A DNA stretch of 9,320 nt from an uncultured Lachnospiraceae bacterium (GTDB taxonomy: Bacteria > Bacillota_A > Clostridia > Lachnospirales > Lachnospiraceae). This document shows, piece by piece, positions 1-6,868 of this stretch. The position numbers and the translations under genes were made by a program. Where the stretch lies: positions 1 through 9,320 of the forward strand of contig CATLIP010000090.1 in the NCBI GenBank assembly GCA_949957035.1, given 5' to 3'. The notes beneath the pieces were generated by a model. It searched no databases. It had not been told where the DNA came from and was given only the letters and a program-made list of their open reading frames with translations. The stretch's first letter is position 1. Each line of letters starts with the position of its first letter.

Positions 1-1
1 C

Positions 2-154
2 CAGGCAGCGTATCTGAATCAAGTTTCGTACGTCATAATACGCGCCATTTCGGACAAAGCTGACAATAGCGCCAGCGTAGATTACCCTACGTTTGAACGG
101 CAGGCAATCGCCCACAGCGTAAGGCTTGTGAAGGAATTATTGACAATAATATAG
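2..154 (+). CDS. mtnN: 5'-methylthioadenosine/S-adenosylhomocysteine nucleosidase, C-terminal fragment
   Basis: Only the last 50 codons are present; the gene begins upstream of the window and ends with TAG at 152-154. The enzyme hydrolyses methylthioadenosine and S-adenosylhomocysteine to adenine plus the thio-sugar, in methionine salvage and the activated methyl cycle in the cytoplasm. The fragment reads VIIRAISDKADNSA, matching the conserved MTAN stretch in which the aspartate of RAISD contacts adenine and acts as general acid. It is followed by a terminal helix (FERQAIAHSVRLVKELL) as expected at the family's C-terminus. The assignment rests on about 50 residues but the RAISDxAD motif is characteristic. 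It lies 129 nt before the next gene, with a hairpin between, so it probably belongs to a separate transcript. Confidence 0.82.
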   Translation, partial: QAAYLNQVSYVIIRAISDKADNSASVDYPTFERQAIAHSVRLVKELLTII

Positions 155-186
155 AGACAACAGGTTTCACAAACCCTTGGCAAATG

Positions 187-231
187 ACAGATTCCCCCAT
201 TCCGGAGTGCGGAATCTGTAGAACGATTTTT
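187..231 (+). terminator. Candidate weak terminator hairpin after mtnN
   Basis: ACAGATTCC at 187-195 pairs perfectly with GGAATCTGT at 211-219, giving a 9-bp stem. Five T residues at 227-231 follow after a 7-nt gap. The loop can instead form a competing hairpin, ATTCCG (199-204) with CGGAAT (210-215), which shares the GGAAT arm. The T tract is short and displaced from the stem, so termination efficiency is doubtful. The position between a finished gene and a gene with its own RBS and -10-like box fits an operon end. Confidence 0.4.
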
Positions 232-260
232 GAGCTCTCCTTTGGAATTTCAGTTATAAT
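230..260 (+). promoter_or_regulatory. Possible sigma-A-type promoter for the 406-residue protein gene
   Basis: A perfect TATAAT lies at 255-260. The best -35 match is TTGAGC at 230-235, with a long 19-nt spacer. Transcription would start near 267, leaving a leader of about 17 nt with the Shine-Dalgarno sequence AAGGAGG (270-276) almost at its 5' end. The short leader and poor spacing keep confidence low. Confidence 0.35.
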
Positions 261-283
261 TCTATTCAGAAGGAGGGCTTTTT

Positions 284-1504
284 ATGTTAGAAACAATGTT
301 GGACAGGCACATGATAGTCGTGCTAATGGGAATCCTGACAGCAGTAGGGATTATGAGTAAATTTATTGTCAATGTCGCTTTGAAACGTTTGGTACGTGCA
401 GCGGGAAATATGAATAAAAGCACCCATCCGCTGATGCGTCTGGTACGTGCCAAATTTGAACACGCCAGCATGGTCAGCGACAAAGTAGAAAATGTGAGAG
501 TATTTGTGGATAAGTACTTGTATGAATACAAGGTATTGGGTCTGCGGCTCCACAGTTGGAGAAGAATGGAGAAAGCGGCGGCAGCGTTATGCCTGCTGGC
601 CGGAGCAGCGGGTGCAGGACTTGAATACAGCATAAACGGAATGAACGATTTGGTGTGGAAAACAGGAGCAGTCGGAGGAGGACTTGCGGCGTTTGTGTAT
701 TTGGTCCATCTTTTGACGGATGAAAAGTACCAGTTAGAAGCGATTCGGAATTATATGGTGGATTTTCTGGAAAATGTGTGCCGGCACAGATTTGAGAAAT
801 CTTATCAGAAGGAGATTAAAGTATTGGCGCAGGATGGAAACTCAGGGGAGTTTGGAGTTATGCCGGCAGAAGGTCAGGGAAAAGCAGCGGATACATATGC
901 GGTGAGGAAGAAGGAGACTGCGGAAGACTTGTCCGCAGTGAGAAATCTTGAACAGGCAGGGGAGCAATTATATGCGGCGAGAAAGCATGAGCCTTCACAG
1001 GGACAAAGTGCAGTAAGCGCATTTCTGGCAGCAGAATTGAAGGCAGGGGAGACGGCTTTCAATGCCCATGAAATCGAAAGGGATGATGCAGTCAATGCAT
1101 TTAGAACGGCTGATTTAAGAGTGGAGGAGGTAGCAAACGCATTTCGGATGCCGGAAACAGGACAAAGCGAGGGAATCAATACATTTCAGATGCCAGAACC
1201 GGGGCAAAACGAGGGAGTCAGCACATTTCGGACGCCGGAGACAAGGCAGAAAGAGCCGGTGGAAATAGAGGCGCCGAAAAGCCGGGAGAAACGCAAGGAG
1301 AATATTGTAGAGATTCCCGTACCGGAAGCTTCCAGAGAAGCTGCGGAGACAATCGTAATCGAATCGCCGGATCCTTCAAATTCCAGACACGCAAAAGGAC
1401 GGCAGGCTTTACAGAAGGAGAGAATCCCGAAGAAAGAAAAAGTTGAGGAAGAGGTGAACCGGGATGTTGTGATTCGGAGAATACTCGAAGAGTTTATGGC
1501 TTGA
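284..1504 (+). CDS. Unrecognised membrane-anchored protein with repeat-bearing charged tail
   Basis: I do not recognise this 406-residue protein. The ATG at 284 follows AAGGAGG (270-276) with a 7-nt spacer, so the start is secure. Hydrophobic segments lie at about residues 10-30, 97-115 and 127-146. Between the first two is a basic, amphipathic stretch (about 34-95). After residue 147 there is a soluble helical region to about 180, then a long low-complexity tail rich in E, A, R and K. Residues 242-323 of the tail contain degenerate 14-residue repeats with a central [AT]F, followed by charged linker. The last residues, DVVIRRILEEFMA, look like a small amphipathic helix that could be a docking motif. 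The inferred architecture is a small membrane domain with a long extended tail; sidedness is not resolved. The gene ends two nucleotides after the start of a promoter-like element for pgi, so it is probably a separate unit from the operon. No catalytic motif was seen, and no function is proposed. Confidence 0.8.
   Translation: MLETMLDRHMIVVLMGILTAVGIMSKFIVNVALKRLVRAAGNMNKSTHPLMRLVRAKFEHASMVSDKVENVRVFVDKYLYEYKVLGLRLHSWRRMEKAAAALCLLAGAAGAGLEYSINGMNDLVWKTGAVGGGLAAFVYLVHLLTDEKYQLEAIRNYMVDFLENVCRHRFEKSYQKEIKVLAQDGNSGEFGVMPAEGQGKAADTYAVRKKETAEDLSAVRNLEQAGEQLYAARKHEPSQGQSAVSAFLAAELKAGETAFNAHEIERDDAVNAFRTADLRVEEVANAFRMPETGQSEGINTFQMPEPGQNEGVSTFRTPETRQKEPVEIEAPKSREKRKENIVEIPVPEASREAAETIVIESPDPSNSRHAKGRQALQKERIPKKEKVEEEVNRDVVIRRILEEFMA
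1007..1252 (+). repeat. Degenerate 42-nt in-frame tandem repeats (14-residue units)
   Basis: Four contiguous 42-nt units run at 1085-1126, 1127-1168, 1169-1210 and 1211-1252. They encode DAVNAFRTADLRVE, EVANAFRMPETGQS, EGINTFQMPEPGQN and EGVSTFRTPETRQK. Two more degraded units precede them: SAVSAFLAAELKAG at 1007-1048 and a 12-residue ETAFNAHEIERD at 1049-1084. The shared pattern is [DE]-x-[VI]-[NS]-[AT]-F-x-x-x-[DE]. Units three and four agree at 30 of 42 bases by eye, so the array has diverged well past simple slippage. Still earlier residues (YAVRKKETAEDL, SAVRNLEQAGEQL, YAARKHEPSQGQ) suggest older 12-13-residue copies. Confidence 0.85.
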
Positions 1505-1529
1505 TTATAGCTGGCTGATTTGGTAGAAT
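1501..1529 (+). promoter_or_regulatory. Sigma-A-like promoter for the pgi operon
   Basis: TTGATT (1501-1506) and TAGAAT (1524-1529) are separated by exactly 17 nt, with two and one mismatches to TTGACA and TATAAT. The -35 hexamer overlaps the TGA stop (1502-1504) of the preceding gene. Transcription would start near 1536, giving a leader of about 74 nt before pgi that carries the hairpin at 1559-1587. Confidence 0.6.
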
Positions 1530-1558
1530 AATAGATGTATAAAAATACCATTAATGAG

Positions 1559-1587
1559 TGGGAAATCTGCCTTACGGGGATTTCCCA
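1559..1587 (+). promoter_or_regulatory. Leader hairpin upstream of pgi
   Basis: TGGGAAATC (1559-1567) and GATTTCCCA (1579-1587) form a perfect 9-bp stem with an 11-nt loop. CC (1570-1571) and GG (1576-1577) inside the loop could extend the stem. There is no following T tract, so it is not a standard terminator. It ends 9 nt before the Shine-Dalgarno AAGGAG (1597-1602). It could stabilise the 5' end of the mRNA, bind a protein, or tune ribosome access; the role is inference. Confidence 0.5.
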
Positions 1588-1609
1588 TGTAGAAGGAAGG
1601 AGCCCTAAT

Positions 1610-2956
1610 ATGAGCAGAGTTACATTTGATTATTCTAAAGCAAAAACATTTATTTCAGATCATGAGATTGAATCCATGAAGAAGATTGCAGAGAATGCGA
1701 AAGCAGAACTTCTTGGAAGAGAAGGCGCAGGGAATGATTTCCTTGGATGGATTGATCTTCCTGTGGACTACGATAAGGAAGAGTTTGCAAGAATCAAGGA
1801 AGCTGCAGAGAGGATTAAGGGAGATTCAGAGGTTCTTCTCGTAATCGGTATTGGAGGCTCTTATCTTGGCGCAAGGGCAGCGATTGAATTTCTGCGTCAT
1901 AATTTCTATAATATGGTATCAAAGGAAGTCCGCAAGACACCAGAGATTTATTTTGTAGGAAACAGCATCAGCAGCACATATTTGAAGCATTTGACGGATG
2001 TGATTGGAGACAGGGATTTCTCGGTAAATATCATTTCAAAGTCCGGAACAACCACTGAGCCGGCGATTGCTTTCCGTATCTTTAAGGGAATGTTGGAGAA
2101 GAAGTACGGTAAAGACGGGGCGGCTAAGAGAATTTACGCAACCACAGATAAGGCAAGAGGAGCGCTTAAGAATCTGGCGACAGAAGAAGGATATGAGACA
2201 TTTGTTGTCCCAGATGATGTAGGAGGCCGTTTCTCTGTTTTAACGGCAGTGGGTCTGCTTCCGATTGCAGTAAGCGGCGCTGATATTGACAAGCTGATGG
2301 AGGGCGCGGCAGATGCAAGAGAACATGCGCTTGAGGATGCCTATGAGGAGAATGATGCAGTAATCTATGCAGCTATCCGTAATATTCTTCTGCGGAAAGG
2401 TAAGGCGATTGAGATTCTTGCCAATTATGAGCCAAGTCTTCACTATGTATCTGAGTGGTGGAAACAGCTTTACGGCGAGAGCGAAGGTAAGGACCAGAAA
2501 GGAATCTATCCGGCGTCAGTTGACCTTACTACAGATCTTCACTCTATGGGACAGTTTATTCAGGATGGAAACCGTATCATGTTCGAGACGGTGCTTAATG
2601 TGGAAGAGTCTACAGAAGAGATTGTAATCGAAGAAGAGCCGGTTGATTTGGACGGATTGAATTATCTGACCGGAAAGACCGTAGATTTTGTCAATAAGAG
2701 CGCAATGAACGGAACCATGCTTGCTCATACAGACGGAAATGTTCCGAATCTGGTTGTTAAGATTCCGAAGCAGGACGAGTATTCACTGGGACAGCTCTTC
2801 TATTTCTTCGAGTTTGCATGCGGCGTAAGCGGATATATTTTGGGTGTGAATCCATTTAATCAGCCGGGAGTAGAGAGCTATAAGAAGAATATGTTTGCAC
2901 TGCTTGGAAAACCGGGATTTGAGAAGGAGAGAGAAGAGCTTCTTAAGAGGTTATAA
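1610..2956 (+). CDS. pgi: Glucose-6-phosphate isomerase
   Basis: This cytoplasmic enzyme interconverts glucose 6-phosphate and fructose 6-phosphate in glycolysis and gluconeogenesis. The 448-residue length fits the short Firmicutes form. Visible motifs are [12 protein letters not shown] (79-90), [10 protein letters not shown] (143-152, phosphate binding), the family signature [15 protein letters not shown] (204-218) and the second signature [13 protein letters not shown] (414-426). Predicted catalytic residues are E290 in YGESEGKD, H311 in DLHSMGQ and K425. The ATG at 1610 was chosen because AAGGAG (1597-1602) sits 7 nt ahead. An in-frame ATG at 1535 would add 25 residues, but it lacks a ribosome site, falls at the predicted transcript start, and would translate through the leader hairpin. 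Codons are biased as in a well-expressed gene. The gene overlaps the next by 1 nt (TAATG), which suggests coupled translation. Confidence 0.97.
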   Translation: MSRVTFDYSKAKTFISDHEIESMKKIAENAKAELLGREGAGNDFLGWIDLPVDYDKEEFARIKEAAERIKGDSEVLLVIGIGGSYLGARAAIEFLRHNFYNMVSKEVRKTPEIYFVGNSISSTYLKHLTDVIGDRDFSVNIISKSGTTTEPAIAFRIFKGMLEKKYGKDGAAKRIYATTDKARGALKNLATEEGYETFVVPDDVGGRFSVLTAVGLLPIAVSGADIDKLMEGAADAREHALEDAYEENDAVIYAAIRNILLRKGKAIEILANYEPSLHYVSEWWKQLYGESEGKDQKGIYPASVDLTTDLHSMGQFIQDGNRIMFETVLNVEESTEEIVIEEEPVDLDGLNYLTGKTVDFVNKSAMNGTMLAHTDGNVPNLVVKIPKQDEYSLGQLFYFFEFACGVSGYILGVNPFNQPGVESYKKNMFALLGKPGFEKEREELLKRL

Positions 2957-4389
2957 TGCTTACTTTATATGACAGGCTGGCAGAGTATGGAAGGTCGGAT
3001 TACTATGGTTTCCATATGCCGGGGCATAAAAGGCGGCTTAATATGTTAGGGACGGAGCCGCCATATGCTATTGACATTACGGAGATTGACGGGTTTGACG
3101 ACCTGCACCATGCGGAGGGGATTCTGAAAAGCGCACAGGAACGGGCAGCCAGGGTGTACCATGGAGAGGAGACACATTTTCTCGTTAATGGAAGCAGCGT
3201 AGGAATACTAAGCGCCATTGCAGGTGTGACAGACAGAGGTGATACCATTCTTGTGGCAAGAAATTGCCACAAGTCAGTGTATCATGCAATAGAGATGTAT
3301 GGATTGAACCCGGTGTATTTGACACCGGGATTTCATGCGTCTGTGGGGATGAATACCGAAGTTTCCGCAGAGGATGTCAGAGAAGCGTTAAAGAAGAATC
3401 CGAAGATTCATGCGGCCGTGATTGTGTCGCCGACTTATGAAGGCGTGGTGTCAGACGTGGAGGCAATAGCCGGGGAGGTTCATAAGAGAGGGATTCCTCT
3501 TATTGTTGACGAAGCCCATGGAGCCCATTTTGGGTTTCATCCCTATTTCCCCGAAAATTCTAACAGGAAAGGTGCGGATATCGTTATCCATAGTCTGCAT
3601 AAGACCCTTCCATCCCTGACTCAGACCGCCCTTCTCCATATGAATGGAAATCTTGTCAGGCGCGGGAAGGTGCGCAGGTATCTTCATATGCTCCAGAGCA
3701 GCAGCCCCTCTTATGTGTTGATGGCGAGTATCGATTCCTGTGTTGACCTTCTGGAAAAACGGCGGGAGGAGTTGTTTGTGCCTTATGCCGGGAGACTGCG
3801 GGAGCTTAGAGAGGAGCTGGCCGGACTTAGGAGATTGAAGCTGATTGGGAATGAAGGAGCTGACCCTTCAAAGCTGGTTATTTCCGCGGGAAATACAGGA
3901 CTTACCGGCAGACAGCTTTCTCATATTCTGTTGGAAGATTACCATCTTCAGATGGAGATGGCGGCCGGTGAGTACGTTCTGGCCATGACGTCAGTTGGGG
4001 ATACACAGGAAGGTTTTGAGAGGCTTGCCGGCGCATTGAAAGAGATAGACAGTGGAGAATGGTCCGGAATAAGCTGTCAGAAGAAAAAAGCAGATATTTC
4101 TTGCCTTCCGTCGCCTGATGTGGTATATAATAGTTCGAAAATAGAAGAGATGCGGGAACATTTTCATGAATCGGGAGAGCATCAGACGGAATTTTGCCGG
4201 TGGGCGGATAGTGTGGGATATGTGTCTTTGGAGTATGCATATCTGTATCCGCCGGGAATTCCTTTAATTGTTCCGGGAGAAAGGGTATCACAAGAGGCGG
4301 TAAATGTGTTACAATGGTATTATGAGATGGGATTCTCTATTGAAGGTATGAAGAGAGATTTTTCTATTGAGGTTTTGGCGCATGGGTAG
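2956..4389 (+). CDS. Orn/Lys/Arg decarboxylase family PLP enzyme, short form
   Basis: This is a 477-residue fold-type-I PLP enzyme of the Orn/Lys/Arg decarboxylase group, which makes cadaverine, putrescine or agmatine. The PLP lysine is K216 in SLHKTLPSLTQ. VDEAHGAHFG (184-193) supplies the aspartate that contacts the pyridine nitrogen (D185) and a stacking-type histidine (H188). NGSSVGILSA (78-87) fits the phosphate loop, and YPPGIPLIVPGE (431-442) is the typical C-terminal domain motif. It lacks the N-terminal wing domain of the roughly 700-residue enterobacterial inducible enzymes and resembles B. subtilis SpeA and YaaO in size. Its place upstream of a kinase gene and holB matches yaaO synteny. 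AAGAGG (2945-2950) lies 5 nt before the ATG, and the 1-nt overlap with pgi suggests coupling. Substrate specificity cannot be read from sequence alone, so no symbol is given. Confidence 0.9.
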   Translation: MLTLYDRLAEYGRSDYYGFHMPGHKRRLNMLGTEPPYAIDITEIDGFDDLHHAEGILKSAQERAARVYHGEETHFLVNGSSVGILSAIAGVTDRGDTILVARNCHKSVYHAIEMYGLNPVYLTPGFHASVGMNTEVSAEDVREALKKNPKIHAAVIVSPTYEGVVSDVEAIAGEVHKRGIPLIVDEAHGAHFGFHPYFPENSNRKGADIVIHSLHKTLPSLTQTALLHMNGNLVRRGKVRRYLHMLQSSSPSYVLMASIDSCVDLLEKRREELFVPYAGRLRELREELAGLRRLKLIGNEGADPSKLVISAGNTGLTGRQLSHILLEDYHLQMEMAAGEYVLAMTSVGDTQEGFERLAGALKEIDSGEWSGISCQKKKADISCLPSPDVVYNSSKIEEMREHFHESGEHQTEFCRWADSVGYVSLEYAYLYPPGIPLIVPGERVSQEAVNVLQWYYEMGFSIEGMKRDFSIEVLAHG

Positions 4390-4969
4390 AATCTACTATA
4401 TGATGGGAAAGAGTTCTTCCGGAAAGGATACTCTTCTGAAAGAACTTAAGGAAGCTTTGCCAGAGCTTAGAACCATTACCCCCTATACTACCAGACCTAT
4501 GCGGGACGGGGAAAGAAACGGGGTAGAATACTTTTTTGTGTCGGAGGATACATTAAACGTATACGAAAAGCAAGGCAAGGTGATTGAGCAGCGGGCATAC
4601 AATACGGTACATGGAATTTGGAGATATGCCACAGTCGACGACGGACAGGTAGAGCTTGAGAGTGCAGATTATCTTGTAATAGGGACTTTGGAATCTTATG
4701 GCAGGATGAGGGAATACTACGGAGAGAAGAACGTGATTCCGTTTTATATAGAAGTGGAGGACGGAGAACGCCTGAAACGAGCCATCGGACGCGAGGAAGT
4801 ACGCAAGGTCCCTGACTATAAAGAACTCTGTAGGAGATTTCTTGCAGATTCAGAGGATTATTCCGAGCAGAATCTTGCAAGATATGGGATTACCAGAAGA
4901 ATCCTGAATCATGACGGAACCAGATGCTTAAAAGAAATGATAGGGGAAATACAACATGGGAAGCTTTAA
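4382..4969 (+). CDS. Guanylate-kinase-family P-loop kinase
   Basis: This 195-residue protein has the guanylate kinase fold. The P-loop GKSSSGKDT (9-17) follows a short first strand. TPYTTRPMRDGERNGVEYFF (33-52) is a clear GMP-binding region, with R38, R41 and Y50 in the positions used by guanylate kinases, and E69 is also in place. Two departures stand out. D16 replaces the usual Ser/Thr after the P-loop lysine, as seen in the related ribose 1,5-bisphosphokinase PhnN. The segment matching GNYYGT reads GIWRYAT (78-84). The start at 4382 overlaps the decarboxylase gene by 8 nt; an upstream in-frame TTG at 4367 would only add MRFWR and is less likely. The gene overlaps holB by 14 nt. It occupies the place held by tmk in Bacillus. 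Whether it phosphorylates GMP, another nucleotide or a sugar phosphate is unresolved. Confidence 0.85.
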   Translation: MGRIYYMMGKSSSGKDTLLKELKEALPELRTITPYTTRPMRDGERNGVEYFFVSEDTLNVYEKQGKVIEQRAYNTVHGIWRYATVDDGQVELESADYLVIGTLESYGRMREYYGEKNVIPFYIEVEDGERLKRAIGREEVRKVPDYKELCRRFLADSEDYSEQNLARYGITRRILNHDGTRCLKEMIGEIQHGKL

Positions 4970-5945
4970 AGATGTGGTAGGCCACAAAGACATAATCAAT
5001 TATATCAAGAATGCAGTAAAGATGGACCAGGTATCCCACGCATATATTATGAATGGGGAGCGGGGGGCCGGGAAGAAGCTTTTGGCATACCTTTTCGCTA
5101 TGACGCTGCTATGCGAGGAGGGCGGCCCGGAGCCTTGCAATACCTGTCATTCCTGCCGGCAGGCGGAGACCGGCAATCATCCGGACATTATCAGTGTCAC
5201 CCACGAGAAGCCCAATTCAATCAGTGTGGATGATATCCGGGAACAGGTAAATAATACTATTATGATAAAACCTTATCAGGGCCCCTACAAGGTTTATATT
5301 ATTGACCATGCCGACCTTATGACCCAGCAGGCGCAGAACGCTCTGCTTAAGACCATCGAGGAGCCGCCGCAGTATGCTGTGATTATGCTGTTGACAGAGA
5401 ACGCGGAGGTTCTTCTTCCCACGATTAATTCCAGATGCGTGATGCTGAGGCTTCGTTATATCAAGGACAAGCTGATTAAGAAGTATCTGATGGAGAGACT
5501 GAAAGTGCCGGATTACAAGGCGGAGCTTTGTACTGCTTTTGCCCAGGGCAACATGGGGCATGCCATTATGCTGGCCAATTCAGAGCATTTTAATGAAATC
5601 CGCGAGGAGGCGGTACATCTTCTCAGGCATGTCCATAGTATGGAGTTAAGCGAGATTGTACAGGCTGTCAACGGTATCACGGCATACAAGCTGGAGATTA
5701 CGGACTATTTGGATATTATAACCGTATGGTATCGGGACGTGTTGTTATACAAGGCGACGAAGGATATGGATACGGTCGTGTTTAAGGATCAGATTGACGA
5801 TATCCGGGAGCAGGCGAGGAAGAGCTCTTATGAAGGAATCCAGTTGATAATCAGCAGCCTTGATAAGGCTAAGACGCGCTTAAAGGCGAATGTGAATTTT
5901 GAGTTGGTCATGGAGCTTTTGTTCCTGACAATGAAGGAGAATTAA
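4956..5945 (+). CDS. holB: DNA polymerase III delta' subunit
   Basis: Delta' is a rigid stator of the clamp loader, which opens the beta sliding clamp onto primed DNA together with delta and the DnaX subunits. The 329-residue protein starts with the usual HAYIMNGERGAGKK (Walker A, G34-K40). Next are a zinc module with C53, C61, C64 and C67, a Walker-B-like IIDHAD (115-120), and the conserved QNALLKTIEEPP (127-138). The arginine-finger motif SRC is at 159-161 in TINSRC. The C-terminal part is the helical collar domain. The ATG is preceded by AGGGGA (4942-4947) at 8 nt, inside the end of the kinase gene, so translation is probably coupled. A P-loop without the final Ser/Thr is normal for delta', which generally does not hydrolyse ATP. 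Confidence 0.95.
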   Translation: MGSFKDVVGHKDIINYIKNAVKMDQVSHAYIMNGERGAGKKLLAYLFAMTLLCEEGGPEPCNTCHSCRQAETGNHPDIISVTHEKPNSISVDDIREQVNNTIMIKPYQGPYKVYIIDHADLMTQQAQNALLKTIEEPPQYAVIMLLTENAEVLLPTINSRCVMLRLRYIKDKLIKKYLMERLKVPDYKAELCTAFAQGNMGHAIMLANSEHFNEIREEAVHLLRHVHSMELSEIVQAVNGITAYKLEITDYLDIITVWYRDVLLYKATKDMDTVVFKDQIDDIREQARKSSYEGIQLIISSLDKAKTRLKANVNFELVMELLFLTMKEN

Positions 5946-5949
5946 TCAA

Positions 5950-6861
5950 ATGACAAGAGTGATAGGAGTTAGATTCCGGCCGGCGGGGAAGATTTATTTC
6001 TTTGCACCGGGGAAATATGAAATCAAGACGGGAGATAAGGTCATCGTTGAGACGGCGAGAGGCGTGGAGTTTGGTTCTGTGGTCACCGGTCCTAAGGATG
6101 TGGAGGATGATAAAATCACGCAGCCTTTGAAATCTGTTATCCGGATTGCAACGCAGGATGATATCCGAAAGGAAGAGAAGAACCGCGAGAAGGAGAAGGA
6201 GGCATTCGGCATTTGCCTTGAGAAGATTCGTAAGCATGGACTGGAGATGAAACTAATCGATGCGGAGTACACATTTGATAATAACAAGGTGCTGTTCTAT
6301 TTTACTGCTGACGGGCGGATTGATTTCCGGGAGCTGGTGAAGGATCTGGCAAGTGTGTTCCGTACAAGAATTGAATTAAGACAGATAGGCGTGCGGGATG
6401 AGACGAAGATTCGCGGCGGAATCGGTATATGCGGGCGGCCGCTGTGCTGTAACACATATCTGACAGAGTTTGCTCCTGTGTCTATCAAGATGGCGAAGGA
6501 ACAGAATTTATCCCTGAACCCGTCAAAGATTTCAGGCGTATGCGGAAGGCTTATGTGCTGCCTGACCAACGAGGAAGAGACATACGAGGAGTTGAACAGC
6601 CGCCTGCCCTCTAATGGGGACCGGGTGACGACGCCTGACGGATTGAAAGGCGATGTGCAGTCGGTGAATGTGCTGCGTCAGCTAGTTAAGGTAATTGTGA
6701 CCCTGGACAATGATGAGAAGGAAATTCGAGAGTATAAGGCCAAGGAGCTTCGGTTTAAGTCGAGACGAAAAAAGAAGGATATGAGACTGTCCCGGGAGGA
6801 GATGGCGGAGCTTAAGGCGCTGGAAGAGAAGAACGCGGCATCGAAGCTGGATGATGAATAG
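5950..6861 (+). CDS. ricT: PSP1-domain regulatory iron-sulfur protein RicT (YaaT)
   Basis: In B. subtilis RicT (YaaT) works with RicA (YmcA) and RicF (YlbF) in a complex carrying 4Fe-4S clusters. That complex stimulates RNase Y-dependent mRNA processing and affects the Spo0A phosphorelay, biofilm formation and competence. This 303-residue protein has an N-terminal part with strand-rich IYFFAPGKYEIKTGDKVIVE (15-34), a charged helix (about 70-100), then the PSP1 core. Two matching cysteine clusters, CGRPLCCNTY (161-170) and CGRLMCCLTN (198-207), supply six cysteines that probably bind Fe-S. The C-terminal tail is lysine- and glutamate-rich (about 255-303). AAGGAG (5934-5939) within the end of holB serves the ATG 10 nt on; only 4 nt separate the genes. 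The partners RicA and RicF are not encoded here. Confidence 0.94.
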   Translation: MTRVIGVRFRPAGKIYFFAPGKYEIKTGDKVIVETARGVEFGSVVTGPKDVEDDKITQPLKSVIRIATQDDIRKEEKNREKEKEAFGICLEKIRKHGLEMKLIDAEYTFDNNKVLFYFTADGRIDFRELVKDLASVFRTRIELRQIGVRDETKIRGGIGICGRPLCCNTYLTEFAPVSIKMAKEQNLSLNPSKISGVCGRLMCCLTNEEETYEELNSRLPSNGDRVTTPDGLKGDVQSVNVLRQLVKVIVTLDNDEKEIREYKAKELRFKSRRKKKDMRLSREEMAELKALEEKNAASKLDDE

Positions 6862-6868
6862 TTGAGTT

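Noticed and set aside
262..1179. Minus-strand open frames opposite the membrane protein gene
   Set aside because: They lie wholly opposite a well-supported gene, lack ribosome sites, and their translations are low-complexity reflections of the coding strand.
1007..1252. CRISPR array or non-coding tandem repeat
   Set aside because: The units are contiguous without unique spacers, are multiples of three, and stay in frame in a gene with a strong start.
1535..1609. In-frame ATG at 1535 that would extend Pgi by 25 residues
   Set aside because: No ribosome binding site, overlaps the predicted transcription start, runs through the leader hairpin, and the added residues look unlike Pgi. The ATG at 1610 has a well-spaced AAGGAG and gives the family's normal length.
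4367..4381. TTG start adding five residues to the P-loop kinase
   Set aside because: The ATG at 4382 gives the normal short lead-in to the P-loop and is preceded by TGAGG (4368-4372) at a workable distance.
4956..5945. HolB P-loop lacking the final Ser/Thr as a sign of decay
   Set aside because: Delta' subunits commonly carry non-hydrolysing P-loops; the zinc cysteines and SRC motif are intact.
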